Positions 50,166-62,076 of a stretch of DNA of 64,000 nt are shown here, one piece after another. Both the position numbers and the translations under genes were made by a program. Numbering within the stretch: position 1 is the stretch's first letter; every line of letters begins with the position of its first letter. The stretch is from Fremontodendron californicum. Taxonomy: Eukaryota; Streptophyta; Magnoliopsida; Malvales; Malvaceae. The stretch is from positions 2,108,001-2,172,000 of the forward strand of contig JAULJL010000033.1 of the NCBI GenBank assembly GCA_030761205.1, written 5' to 3'. Below the pieces are notes generated by a model. It had not been told where the DNA came from and did no database searches. It was given only the letters and a program-made list of their open reading frames with translations.

Positions 50166-51348
50166 AAGTTAACCAATGATTACACGAAATTGGTGGGACC
50201 TAAATCTTGATTATTCAAAAATCTCATTATGCAAGATTTGCCTCCAAATTTAATCTATGATTTTTTGAAACATGTTTTCTCTATGAAAATCCAATCATAT
50301 TATTTTCAAAAGAATTTCGGGGTAGTGGATCCTACTATGGTACAATATCCAAATGTTCATGTAACACTACCGGTTTTATGAAATCATCAAATAAGATTAT
50401 TATCACCATCCATTTATTGCAAAAAACGAGATCAACAATACAACCATAAATGTACATGCTCTATTCACACATGCATGAAATGTGGAAAATGCAAAAATGT
50501 TTGAAAAAGAATGTTTGTATTTTGAATATCAAAAAGTTAGTGAACACTTGCCAAACAATATCTACTTATATACGTATGACAGTGCCTTTGGGGCAGATTA
50601 TCACATTTATTACGGGCGATGTACGTACATCGTTGCCCGATCTACAACACTTATTCAGAGTGTAAAATAGGTAACAAAAGGTTTAGAAATGTCCCTCCAT
50701 GTGTTCCTATCTTCGGTATATCTAACAAAAATCATGCATGGCTTCACCTAGGTTCACTATATGAGGGTGAATTGGTTCTAAAGGCCCCGAATTGCTCCTC
50801 ACTGTCGCCGGTGAAGGCTAGTAAGGCACCCCGATAAAAGCGGGTTCAATTCGTTAGAGTCTATTTCCCTAGCCTATGCGGATTGTTAATCACGAAGGCT
50901 TAGGTAATTTAGTACTTCGGAAGTGTTTCACTAGCCCATGCAGATTGTTAATCATGAAGGCTTAGTTACTTTGCTCCCACCTAAAAGGATGGAACCTGGG
51001 TATAGGGCTCATGATATGCAATGTACGTGTATTGTCTGAGGAGAAATAACAAACCTTTCACCACCTATTCTACATCCCTTATTCTAAATGCTCTAGCAAT
51101 TTATTAAAAGAATATTCAAGAATAGTTTAACGCATTAACCAACAAGTAATTATAATATACAACCTTAAATAACTAGAGAACAATAATAAAATGCATGCAC
51201 ATGAGTATGGACATATTTAAAAACATTTTATTATTTTCAAAATTTTCCTTATTAAAAGAAATGTGGGAATTAAAATTAAATACCAATTAAACCAACAAAA
51301 CCAAGACTTTGATAACACACGACTAATTTTAGGTCTGACTCTCTAATG
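50166..51348 (-). other. 5' untranslated internal region of the 18.4-kb element
   Basis: About 1.2 kb between the primer binding site and the first leader repeats. It holds a short duplication (GCGGATTGTTAATCACGAAG near 50877 against CAGATTGTTAATCATGAAGG near 50941). The small plus-strand frames at 50450-50837 are not credible genes. Confidence 0.6.
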
Positions 51349-51366
51349 TCCCCAATGGAGTCGCCA
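51349..51366 (-). other. Primer binding site of the 18.4-kb element, tRNA-Arg type
   Basis: On the minus strand TGGCGACTCCATTGGGGA starts three bases inside the 5' LTR. It fits the 3' end of plant tRNA-Arg with about one mismatch and resembles the site at 30360-30377. This fixes the right-hand LTR as the 5' LTR. Confidence 0.8.
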
Positions 51367-51369
51367 AGC

Positions 51370-54300
51370 TGTCGCAACCTAAAAAATAACAAGTCTCATC
51401 GCAAGACTTTATATTTGTTAAGCGTGACATTAAAAAAAAACCGAGGAAAAGTCGACTTAATTTCTCTTGAAAAATGAAGGTTTTGAAAATGACCTTGAAA
51501 AAGACATGGAGTCGCCACCAATCAGTGTAATCGGCCACTTATTAAAACCGATTTTATAAAACATTTTAAAATTAATTAAAATATTTTTAAAACCAATTTC
51601 AAGTCCGCGTTTTAAACCAAAGAAATCAAAGAAGCGGGTACGGGACTCGATTACGTGTGGGGAAGGATTAGCACCCCCACAACGCCCGTATAAAACGGTA
51701 CCTTACTAATCGTATGTTATCTCAAGTCTCGATAAAAAAGTCGGTTTTAAATTTAGTATTTCAAGTTAATTCCCAATTTAAAGAAAAATAATTCCATTTT
51801 TATTTGAAAATAATCTAGAATTTATTAATTCAAAATTTTCCTATATTTCCCAACAAACGTGGCAAAATATAGAAATTTTTATTTATTTGAAATTTTTTTC
51901 GAATCATTCTCGTTTTAAAGAAAATATTCCGTTATTAATGATAATTGATGATATTCTCTCCAGCAAACCCGACAGAGAACTCATGAATTATTTTAACTAG
52001 GGAATATCTTTATTTTGTTGAAAATCATTATCTTTTTCAGAACATTTAAAAAAATGAATATGAATATGTGTCACATAAGTAAAATGACATAGCAAAGTCT
52101 AGATAATATAATGCAACCTAAATGATATGATATATTTTAAATGGCATAGTATATTCTAGATGAAATAAAATATCCTAAGTATCATGGTATATTCTAAGTG
52201 GAATGAAATATCCTAAATGAAATGTAATATTTTAAGTGATATAATATATTCTATATGAAATGAAATATCTTTAAGTAACATGATATGTTCTAAATGAAAT
52301 GAAACAACTTAAATAACATGATATTCTAAATGAAATGATATGATTTAAATGACATGATTTTCTAAATGAAGTGATATGGTTTATAATCTAAATGACATGA
52401 AACATAAAATAATGCTATCATATAATATGCATGAAAATAAAAATAAAAATAATAATGCATGAACATAGTATATGCTAAATAATGTGACAAAAATAAATAA
52501 CTAAATAAAAAGCATAAGATATCATGAAATATTCAAAACCATATAATAATTAATATAATATCAGAAATTTAAATCAAAGATAATAATACTATCAAGAAAA
52601 TTAACATAGCAAAAATCATATATTATATAGTATGCATGAATATGGAAAATGGAATGCATGAGAATGTATTTTTTCCTTTAATTAAGAAAATCCGTATATC
52701 TAAAACTATATCAGGCTACCTTAGGAAAATATATCAAATTAAATATTCTAAAACCAAAATACTTTGTGATTGTTTGAAAACAATTTTGAAAAGCTTAGAT
52801 TAAAAATAAAAACTTAGCTAAACCCTTTTTAAATGGCTCTAATTTCCTAAGTTTAAAATCCCGGACTTGACCACCCTTAACCTGAGATTTAAAAAATCAT
52901 TTTTAGAGTTTAAAAAGGGTTAGAAACTACCCTAAGTTAGTAGCTAAACTTCCTAATCAGCCCCCTCTAAGTAACTTAAACAAAACAGAAAAAAGATTTT
53001 CCTTCAAATTCAATTCTACCTCCAGTGTCTAGTTTTAAAGCACGATTTTTTACCCTATTTATAACTCAAAAAAAATCTAAAAAAAATATTGGAGACTCAA
53101 GACAAGTAAAACTACACGAAAAAAATCAGCTTAATTTTCTGATTAAGGATGACTGCCCAAAAAAATCAGGAAAGTACGAGTACTAGGTGAAAAAACTGTT
53201 TTGCCAAAACACATTTTTTGCCTTTGATAAAATCATTTAAAAATAAAGTAAAAATGTTAAAAACTCTCCAAAAGACTCACAAACAGTAGTTAAGACTTTT
53301 GAAAAGTTAGACAAAAATTGGCTAAGTAAAACAAATCACAACAGTAGAATAATCAATTTGACAACTCTTTAATTTTCCACAAGTATGCTCAAAATGAGCA
53401 TGACTTTCAACTATTGATTGGTCTAAGTCATAAATCATGTGGCATTGACATGAAATGCATGAAAATATAGCAAATATGATGCATGAAATGCATGATTTAA
53501 AACCTAAATGACATGAAAAATGCATTGCATCAATAAAATGACCTATACCTAAATGAACTTGCATTGCATTTAATGCAACCTAGGTCTAAAATGCATGAGT
53601 TTGCATGGAAAAGTAAATCAAACCTAAATCTAAAGAATGCATGGCAATAACAGAAACATATGGCATGCTTAAACAAAATACACAGCCAAATATCATGAAA
53701 ATGCAAACCTATCAACTAGCATGACAAAAATGCACACACAAAGCTTAAAAGAGAGGGGTAGCCGAATGGTCCCATACTTTAAAATGAGCATGTCATTTTC
53801 ACAAACACATGATAAACTAATCATGCAAGATTAAAGAGTAATACTCAAATCATGCAAATATAAAGTAAAGACATGAAAATCAGTAGGCATTTTCACAAAC
53901 ACATGGATTAACAAAATGTAAAACATAAACAAATTTAAACATTGTGAAAACAAAAAATCAAAAATGCAGGACAAGTAAAATAAACATGATAACAAGATAA
54001 TAGACTCAAAAATAGAAACAAGCAAGCAACTAAATCCAAACAAGCTTCATGTTTATGTATTTGAAGAAGATTTAAAGCATCAAAACTTGTTAAATATCAC
54101 TAATAACATTAAATAAATAACAAAACAGCAACTACACTAAAAAAAAAGCCATTCGGCCACCCCTCAAGTCATGAAAAAAAATTTCTCAAAGCTTTTTCAA
54201 GAAAGTATAAAGAAGAATTTGAAGAAGAATTTTAAAAACACTTATTTCAAAAGAAAAATCAAAAGAAACTCACCAAAATAGCAATCAAAACAGCAAATCA

Positions 54301-56149
54301 AAAAAAGAAAATCAAAGAAAGTGCAAGAGTATGGTGCTTAAAGCAACCTCTAGAAGCTATATTGCAAGCCTTTTCTCTTCTAACTTTCTTTTCTTTTCTA
54401 AACTTTTCTTTTTGCCTTTCAACAATGGAGAGAAAATCAGCCAAACAAGAGTGAATAGAGAGTGAAATGAAAGAGAGAGAGCTCCCCTCCCCTTAGGGGC
54501 TGAATAGCCTTCTAAATAGCTAGCATGTTGTCATTTTTTTCCAACCAATTTTGATCCAAAGGCTATTAATCCAAGATGTTTAAAATGTGAAATTATCACC
54601 CTTACATTAGGTAATCAGCTATCCACAAGTACAGTTGTTCAAGAATCTTAAGCCATTATGTTGACATTCTTCTTCTTCATGCATTGGTCCATGTGGCTTA
54701 ATTACAAAGGCTTGATCAAAAAATAACTACCTTCCTCTTCATTGTTGGCCTCTTGATTAAAAATCAGAAAATATTTGCCCACCATTGGGCCTTGGCCGGC
54801 TGACCCCTCATCTTCCAGCACAATCTCCATTTTTTTAAAAGGCAAGAAAAGCCTTTTTCGGTTTTTTGGGTAAAATGACCTTTTTGCCCCCCGAACGTAA
54901 ATAAATAGTAAACGGACTCCAAATTCAAATTTTATTTTTTTAATACTTCCAAATTAATAAAAAATTGAATTCTGGATATTTTCAAAATTTTCCGAGCCCA
55001 TTTGCTATTTATGTGGTTTTTTTCTTCCAAAATTGCCCTTTTGTGCTCCCAAACTTTACCATTTTTTAAACGAGCTTCAAATCCAGATTTTTCTTCACCA
55101 ATATCTTCCAAATAATTTAAAAGTACGATCTAGAAGTTTTCAGAATTTTTGGAACTTATTTGGTATTTTTTCGGGATTTATCTGCTTGAATTACTACATA
55201 GTGGGCTCGAGATTTGGCTATTTTGCAAACGAACTCCGAATCCGGATTTTCTTTTGCCAATCTCTTCCAAATAATTTAAGAATGAGATCTACAAAAATTT
55301 AGAATTTTTGGAGTTCATTTTCTATTGTTTCGGGATTTATCTTCTTGAATTTCTGCATAGGGGACCCGGGATTTGGCCATTTTGCAAACGAACTCCGAAT
55401 TTGGATTTTATTTCTCCAATCTCTTCGAAATGATTTAAGAATGAGATTTGCAAATTTTCATAATTTTTGGAGTTCATTTTCTATTTTCCCATATTTTCCA
55501 ATTTTGCCTTTTTGCCTCCGAAACCTGGTTTTGCTCAAAACAAGTTCGATTTTCAGATTTTCTTCAAACTGAGCCTTGGGCTATCCTTTTTTAATCACTC
55601 CTCATCAATTAGGGGCTTTAGTCTTACCTAATTGGGCCATTTCTGTAATTCTTCCAAATTTCACCAAAATCCACCAAAAACCCTAATTCTCGATTTTCTT
55701 TCGAATTGACTTTTCTTTCAATTTTTCTTTCAAGTAGCTTCTCCATTACCCGTAGTCAGTGCTTATCTTTCATTTGGAACCTTCAATTTTGACCAATTTG
55801 ATCGTTTAAGCATTTTTTCCCAAATTTTCCAAACTTGGGTTTCCTTTCTACTGGATCTCCGTAACCCAACTTTCGAACTCCATACCTTTTGATGTAGACC
55901 TCGGATTATCAAAATTCTTTTGCCATTTTTCAATTGAACTTCAAACCTTGATTTTGAAAATGGGTTGACTTTTTTAGTAGTTGACTTTTTGAGGTTGACT
56001 TTTTTAAATTTGATTTTTTATGCTCGTCTTCTTAGACTAAGTCTCGAAGTACCACTTGCAGGATGAAAAAATCTTTTTACTTTTTGAAACATCAATTTAG
56101 GAGGAAAACATACCTGTTTTAGTGGTCCGGACAAAATTAGGTGTCTACT
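51370..56149 (-). repeat. 5' LTR of the 18.4-kb element (4,780 bp)
   Basis: On the plus strand it starts TGTCGCAACC next to the primer site and ends AGGTGTCTACT at 56149, where the terminal base of the expected ...CA has changed. Overall it is very close to the 3' LTR, with scattered substitutions and a few small indels, so this element is younger than the LINE it interrupts. It contains the minisatellite at 52080-52420 and the outer repeated units at 54900-55460. Confidence 0.9.
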
Positions 56150-57190
56150 GTGTACACACAGCATATAATTTTAACCATTCGTCCCACTTTACGACCTCTC
56201 CAAGTACAATATCTTTCGAAACTAATTTAGAGATTCCTCCCATGTTCACATTGAAAGATTCCCGAAGCTGCACAATGTCTTCCCCAATCTCCTCGTGATT
56301 CTGTACCTTCCACTTCGATCTCGCATCTATCCTTAGCTGAACAGAATTGGTATTTCTTTATCATTGAATTAAGAGCAAGACCGTCTACCATCCCCTTCTC
56401 AAGATAACGGGATTGCACCAATGGTGAACCCTGCTGTACAGGAGATCAGGACTCAACAGACCGAGTCTTAGAAGAAGACCTGCCCGCCTCAGGAGTCTTT
56501 CCCGACTCCACCTCCTAGCCACTGAAACCTACTTGAGGTGTGACTGCCCATGCACTAATTCTGCCTGATAGACTCCACCTCGACTGCTGCCATTATAGGA
56601 GTGAGTCCTACCTGCCTTAGGTGACTGTAAAACACCCGCCTCCTCCCTTTGAGGTTTCATCTGCTCATCACCCCGATTCTGCTCAGGATTTGCGATCGCA
56701 GGACTCCTAGTTACAGCATGATTCTCCTTTCCCAAACAAGCAGCCACCTTCTCACTTGGATTGTTCAACACTACTTGGGCATTGGATCTATCATCTCGCT
56801 TTGATGCCTTAATCACTAACTTTCCCTCATATTTTTGATTAAAAACCTACCCTCTGACTGTTGCACCTTATTGTATCTTTTCCAGGACCAAACCTTGCCC
56901 TTGATAGTGCAATTCTTCTCCCCAAAACATAATCACCATCACACCTAATGATCAATCGCCTAGTGTCTGCCCCTACCACACGAATAAAACCAAAGAGGTT
57001 GGCACACCTAGGCCTCATCTTTTTCAAAATAACGAGATCATAAACCCTTGCGTCTCTTCCAAAATATTCCAACAAAGGCTGGAAACTGAGATTATCGATA
57101 AACAAGGTGACAATCCATCGTTTGCACCGTTCCAAACGTCCTTGATCGATCTACTATCCAAGAAAACATGGCTGCGCATAGAAACAACCG
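56150..57190 (-). mobile_element. LINE, 5' part (ORF1 N-terminal region)
   Basis: This is the right-hand piece of the LINE whose remainder is at 35913-37735. The frame at the insertion point reads ...KWDEWLKLYAVCT here and continues LHDFTKRKILEDF across the gap at 37735, which shows both pieces were once one open frame. The 5' end lies close to 57190, where the sequence turns abruptly into AT-rich DNA. Confidence 0.75.
56839..57182 (-). pseudogene. LINE ORF1 N-terminus, RRM-like domain
   Basis: A minus-strand frame with RNP2-like TLFIDNLSFQPLLEYFG and RNP1-like LFGFIRV, the layout of the RNA-recognition domain at the start of plant LINE ORF1. A start ATG at about 57182 is in a different frame, implying a frameshift before 57135. 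Downstream (56529-56816) is a hydrophilic linker containing NPSEKVAACLG and NPEQNRGDEQMK. It would bind the element's own RNA if it were intact. Confidence 0.65.
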
Positions 57191-57194
57191 CCTC

Positions 57195-58150
57195 TCTCAT
57201 TTTCTTTTAAAAATCCGAAATTAATGTTTTTTAAAATTAAGATATGTTATAATACATTAATATATTATAACATTATTAAATAATATAAATATTATTGATA
57301 ATAAAAAAATAATTAAATTATAATAATATGGGAACCAAGCAAAACAAAATATTTATATTATTATACAATATATTTAAATTATATTTTTTAAAATTATAAA
57401 TATTTATATTATTTATAATATACTATATATCTGATATAAATTTATAAATATTTATATAAATTCTTATATATATAAAATCACTTATATTGTGATTATATAA
57501 TTATAATATGTATATATATATATATATTTTAGTATGAGATAAAATATAAAATATATAGGTATGAATTATTATAGTATTATTATATACATATTATGATATT
57601 TATTATAGTATTAAATTAGATATATAGGTATATTATAAATACATTTAAAATAATGGTTTAAATTCGATTTTACATTATTAAAATTTTTTTATTAAATAAT
57701 TTAAAATAATATATTTAAATTATAATAATTTAATATATATTTAAAATATATATTAAATATTAAAATATAAACTATATTTTAATGTTAAAATTAAAATAAT
57801 ATTTAATATATAATTTAATTATAAATAATATATATGATATATTTAAATTAATTCTAAAAAATATTAATTATATTTTAGGGTTTAAAAATAATAATTTAAT
57901 ATTTAAAAATGTATAGTATATTATTTTTAAAATATAAATAATATTGAAACCATATTAAATAAAAATGTTAAGTATTATAAATTTATATTATTTATATCAT
58001 ATAATAAAAATTAATTTGGATATAATAATATATATGTATTATTTATAGTATTTATTATTAAATATACTATAAATAAGTATATATAAAGTATTATAAAATT
58101 TTTAATAAATTTTTTTAAATATAATTTAAATATATATGAAAATATTATTT
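57195..58150. repeat. Extremely AT-rich low-complexity region
   Basis: Nearly 1 kb almost wholly of A and T, with many permutations of TTTATA, ATTATT and AATATATTTAAA and occasional isolated G or C. It begins sharply at the end of the LINE and stops sharply at GGCTTGGACAAG near 58153. No coding capacity. Confidence 0.8.
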
Positions 58151-58846
58151 TTAGGCTTGGACAAGTCTATTTGTTCTCTATTTAGAGGAGTTGATTTGCT
58201 CCACTAACCCAATCAAGGACTATTGGACTTTTATCTCATCAGCTACGTACTTTGATCATGGTTAGTCATTAGCCCCTAACCCTTAAGTCCTATTTCACAT
58301 CTAAACAAATGCAGAATAATTTGCTCATATAGAGAATGTTCAAACCTGTATGGGCAAAATTACGCACAAAATAGATTGAAAATATTGGAAATTTGCATTC
58401 ACTTGTAACAAACTGGAATCTTACTCCTCCGAGATGGCCATAATATAATTTATTGACCAGAATCTCCAGACTAACACAATTTCATTAACCTGACACTGTT
58501 ACCAAGTACTAGACATGACAATGTTCAAAAAATCAAGAGATGAGGACACTGCTGTAAAGCTTACTGATAAAACAATGACATATTCATTTGAGAAATTAAC
58601 CTTCCATTAACTTCCTATTTCTCACTTCCCTTCTGCCATTTATCTCCTAGAACTCGAAATCAATGTGTGATAAGTGGAGAGGCCTCTATCGTATGCAATT
58701 TGATAAAATATATTCGTAAATAAGCATTATAGTTAATAACTTATGCACTCCAGGACTTATGTTATGGGGTCTAGAAGACTTAATAATATTGCTTCCAACC
58801 CTAGTAAGCAAGTGGAAAAAGCCTTTTCTCTTTTTTTATTGTATAA
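58151..58846. other. Unassigned normal-complexity sequence
   Basis: About 700 bp of ordinary base composition with no long reading frame, similarity to the neighbouring LTRs, or repeat structure. It could be part of a host intron or an unrecognised internal transposon region. It ends at the CACTA terminus; the bases before that terminus are TAA. Confidence 0.4.
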
Positions 58847-58859
58847 CACTATAAGAAAA

Positions 58860-59185
58860 CGGACTTTTACCGATGGAATTTTTCGTCGGTAAAAGTCCAA
58901 TTTTCATCGGTAAAGCGTATTACCGATAGAATTTTCCGTCAAAAAATTTCGTCGATGATACTTAAGTCCGTGATACTATTTCCATCGGTAATACTATTAC
59001 CGACGAAATTTTCCATCGGTAATAATTTATTACCGACGGCCAATTTTCGTCGGTAACACAATTACGGACGAAATATTCCGTCAGTATATTTCGTCGGTAA
59101 GTGTGTTACCGATGGAACATTCCGTCGGTGAAAAACTATTACCGACGAAAAATTTTGCCAGTAATTAACCTTATAATCCGTCGGT
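58860..59185. repeat. CACTA subterminal repeats, TTACCGACGGAA type
   Basis: At least 15 copies, in both orientations, of variants of TTACCGACGAAATTTTCCGTC and TCGGTAA. In CACTA elements such arrays are binding sites for the transposase-associated protein. Opposed copies can fold into long hairpins. Confidence 0.88.
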
Positions 59186-59359
59186 AATTCCTTATTTGCA
59201 AAAAATAATAATAAAATAATATCTGCAAAAAAAATAAAAATAAAATTGAAAAAAAATTATAAACTAAAATTATAAAAATAATATCAAAATTTTAAATAAA
59301 ATTATAAATAAAAAAATAATATTCATATGTAGTACTCGAATATAAAACACATGCTGTCA

Positions 59360-59655
59360 TCAGTAGGTACTGCTGTCATCGGCTTCACTATCTTCGTCGA
59401 CATTGCCTCCGGCAGCATTCAATCCAGCACCTATGCCTCCGACAGCACTTAGTCCAGCGCCAATGCCTCCGATAGCACCTACAACACCGACTCCGGAAGC
59501 ACTAGTTTCGACAGCACCTACAATACCGACTCTAGCACCACTGCCTCTGACAGCATCGACTCCGACAGCATTGGTTTTGGTCCTGCCTAATCCAGTTGCT
59601 AGCTGTGATTGCAGGAAAGGAGCGAACATCGTACTCCATGTCGTCATGAGATTCT
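59360..59655 (-). pseudogene. C-terminal coding remnant in the CACTA fragment
   Basis: A minus-strand frame of about 98 codons: LMTTWSTMFAPFLQSQLATG followed by a Gly/Ala/Val-rich tail with repeated GIGAGL and GVGVVGA and an acidic end EDSEADDSS. It may be the end of the plant Transposase_24-like protein carried by many CACTA elements. The apparent start of the open frame at 59674 lies in the adjoining LTR element, so the frame is a chimera of two sources. Confidence 0.4.
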
Positions 59656-60069
59656 CGAGTCTAACAGTGATCATCAGTCATCAAAAGATTTGTACATCAT
59701 ACACTGTAGAGTTAAAATTTTTGGCTTAGAAGTTTTCCTTAAATAAGCAAAATTGTTTTTCAAAAAGGGAAAATAAAAATATTTTTGAAATACCCATTTT
59801 GATGTTGGCATGAGACAAGGATTTTTCTAACTCAAAGGTGTAGAACTACCAGGATAGGTCTTGACTTCCAGATATGAGAAGAAGAAATAGAACCCGGTTC
59901 AGATCTCTGTTGATGAAAGTTTGAAAATTGTTGGGGCAAAGAGAATAGCCAAAATGAATTGAAGATATACTCTGATTTGAAGAGGAAAAATGAATTTGAA
60001 AGGCTAAGCCAAAGTCTAGAAAAACAGCCGGGGGCACTTGCATCACTCATGAGCACTCATCTCTTTATC

Positions 60070-60440
60070 GAGCTTTTGCATCTACACAGTGTCGGCAAGC
60101 ATTTGCATCATTCATGGGTATTTGCATTGGCATTATTCCATAAGCATCTGTATTTTACCTTTACATTTACATTCTTCATGGAATTCGTATTTGTGTCATC
60201 TCAAACAATTGCATCATTTCTAGAATCATTGCATTTTCGTTAATGTGTGGTAATTGTAGTTACACCATTCATAAACCAGTTACATGAATACAATTAGTAG
60301 GGGCATCTGCATCATGAAACATGGGCATCAATCCAAGTCATTTACATTTGCATTAAAGACATTTGCACCAGTTTAAGTCATTTCTTATCTTATTCAACAT
60401 ATGCATTTGCATCAAAAAGCATTCGCATCTTCTCAAAATC
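60070..60440 (+). repeat. CATTTGCATC short-repeat stretch
   Basis: Irregular repeats of CATTTGCATC, matching the GATGCAAATG stretch at 43620-43990 in the minus-strand copy. Both lie between the shared 3' region and the tandem array. Confidence 0.75.
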
Positions 60441-60475
60441 TTTAGGTTAATTTTCAACAATTCTTCAGCACCATT

Positions 60476-61732
60476 TTTAAGACCTCCGGGCATAATTCAT
60501 AGGTAAGACCTCCGGGCAACATCTTTAAGACCTCCGGGCATAACGTTTTTCAGGGGTAAGGCCTCCGGGCACTATTCTTAAGACCTCCGGGCATCATTTT
60601 TAAAGTCGCATACAGCGCATTTCTTCCAAATTATGGGTAAGGCCTCCGGGCACCATTCTTAAGACCTCCGGGCATCATTTTTAAAGTCGCATACAGCGCA
60701 TTTCTTCCAAATTATGGGTAAGGCCTCCGGGCACCATTCTTAAGACCTTCGGGCATCATTTTTAAAGTCGCATACAGCGCATTTTTTTCAAATCACGGGT
60801 AAGGCCTCCGGGCACCATTCTTAAGACCTCCGGGCATCATTTTTAAAGTCGCATACAGCGCATTTCTTCCAAATTATGGGTAAGGCCTCCGGGCACCATT
60901 CTTAAGACCTCCGGGCATCATTTTTAAAGTCGCATACAGCGCATTTCTTCCAAATCACGGGTAAGGCCTTCGGGCACCATTCTTAAGACCTCCGGGCATC
61001 ATTTTTAAAGTCGCATACAACGAATTTCTTCCAAATTATGGGTAAGGCCTCCGGGCACCATTCTTAAGACCTCCGGGCATCATTTTTAAAATCGTATACA
61101 GCGCATTTCTTCCAAATTATGGGTAAGGCCTCCGGGCACCATTCTTAAGACCTCCGGGCATCATGTTTAAAGTCGTATACAGCGCATTTTTTCCAAATCA
61201 CGGGTAAGGCCTCCGGGCACCATTCTTAAGACCTCCGGGCATCATTTTTAAAGTCGCATACAGCGCATTTCTTCCAAATTATGTTTAAGACCTCCGGGCA
61301 CCATTCTTAAGACCTTTGGGCATAATTGTTAAAGTCGCATACAACGCATTTTTTTCAAATCACAGGTAAGACCTCCGGGCAACATCTTTAAGACCTCCGG
61401 GCATAACTTTTTTTTTTCAGGGGTAAGGCCTATGGGCACCATTTTTAAGACCTCCGGGCATAATTTTTCAAATCACAGGTAAGACCTCCGGGCAACATCT
61501 TTAAGACCTCCGGGCATAACTCTTTTTTCAGGGGTAAGGCCTATGGGCACCATTTTTAAGACCTCCGGGCATAATTTTTCAAATCACAGGTAAGACCTCC
61601 GGGCAACATCTTTAAGACCTCCGGGCATAACTTTTTTCAGGGGTAAGGCCGACGGGCACCAATTGGTAAGACCTCCGGGCACCAGTTTTTTAAGACCTCC
61701 GGGCACCAATTTTAAAGACCTTCGGGCATAAA
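60476..61732 (+). repeat. Tandem array with a core of nine 81-bp units
   Basis: Units starting GGGTAAGGCCTCCGGGCACC begin at 60554, 60635, 60716, 60797, 60878, 60959, 61040, 61121 and 61202, an exact 81-bp period. Each unit has two TAAG[GA]CCTCCGGGCA boxes followed by AAAGTCGCATACAGCGCAT. Flanking parts (60476-60553 and 61283-61732) have shorter, less regular units built on the same CCTCCGGGCA box. It is GC-rich for this window and non-coding, and replaces the 57-bp array found at the same site in the minus-strand copy. Confidence 0.95.
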
Positions 61733-62076
61733 TTTTTCTTTTGAAAATCGAATTCGTTTTCTTAAGACGAATCGAGCCTTGTTTAGGCAGGGAATTCAAT
61801 TTAAGGACAAAATCTTCAATTTATTGTTAAAAAAAAAATTAAAAAAAAATTGAAATATTGAAAAAGAGAAAAAAATAGAAAAAAAAAAGTAGAAAATGAA
61901 AAATGAAAAATGAAAAAAATAAAAAAAAAATATAGAAAATGAAAAAAAAATGAAAAAAAATGAAAAATGAAAATGAAAAAGAAACCCCTTTCCCTTTCCT
62001 TCACATGTGATTTCACTGACCGTACAAAATTAGTGTTGGTTTATCTTTGCCTGATTCCTGATTCTCAGCAATAGCC

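Larger units (their letters stand above)
37736..56149 (-). mobile_element. Ogre/Tat-like non-autonomous LTR retrotransposon, 18.4 kb
   Basis: Two long terminal repeats of about 4.77 kb in the same orientation enclose an 8.9-kb internal region. In minus-strand order: 5' LTR, tRNA-Arg primer site, leader, gag module A, second leader, gag module B, non-coding 3' region, tandem array, polypurine tract, 3' LTR. No protease, reverse transcriptase, RNase H or integrase was recognised, so it would depend on another element. It sits inside a LINE whose reading frame resumes on the other side. Flanking 5-bp sequences are ACGTA (37731-37735) and GTGTA (56150-56154), which differ by two transitions. Confidence 0.85.
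58847..59655 (-). mobile_element. CACTA (En/Spm) transposon end, truncated
   Basis: It begins CACTATAAGAAAACGGAC, the CACTA terminal motif, followed by about 300 bp of subterminal repeats. A short AT-rich stretch then leads to a minus-strand coding remnant. No second CACTA end (TTCTTATAGTG) was found; instead the sequence passes at about 59655 into internal DNA of the plus-strand LTR element, so the other side is lost. Strand is given by the coding remnant. Confidence 0.8.

Noticed and set aside
59403..59729. Plus-strand Pro/Ala-rich frame (possible cell-wall protein)
   Set aside because: It is antisense to the Gly/Ala-rich CACTA remnant and runs on into LTR-element DNA; a shadow frame.
60476..61732. 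CRISPR-like regularly spaced repeats
   Set aside because: Units are contiguous and near-identical over the full 81 bp, with no variable spacers, in plant retroelement DNA. It is a tandem array.
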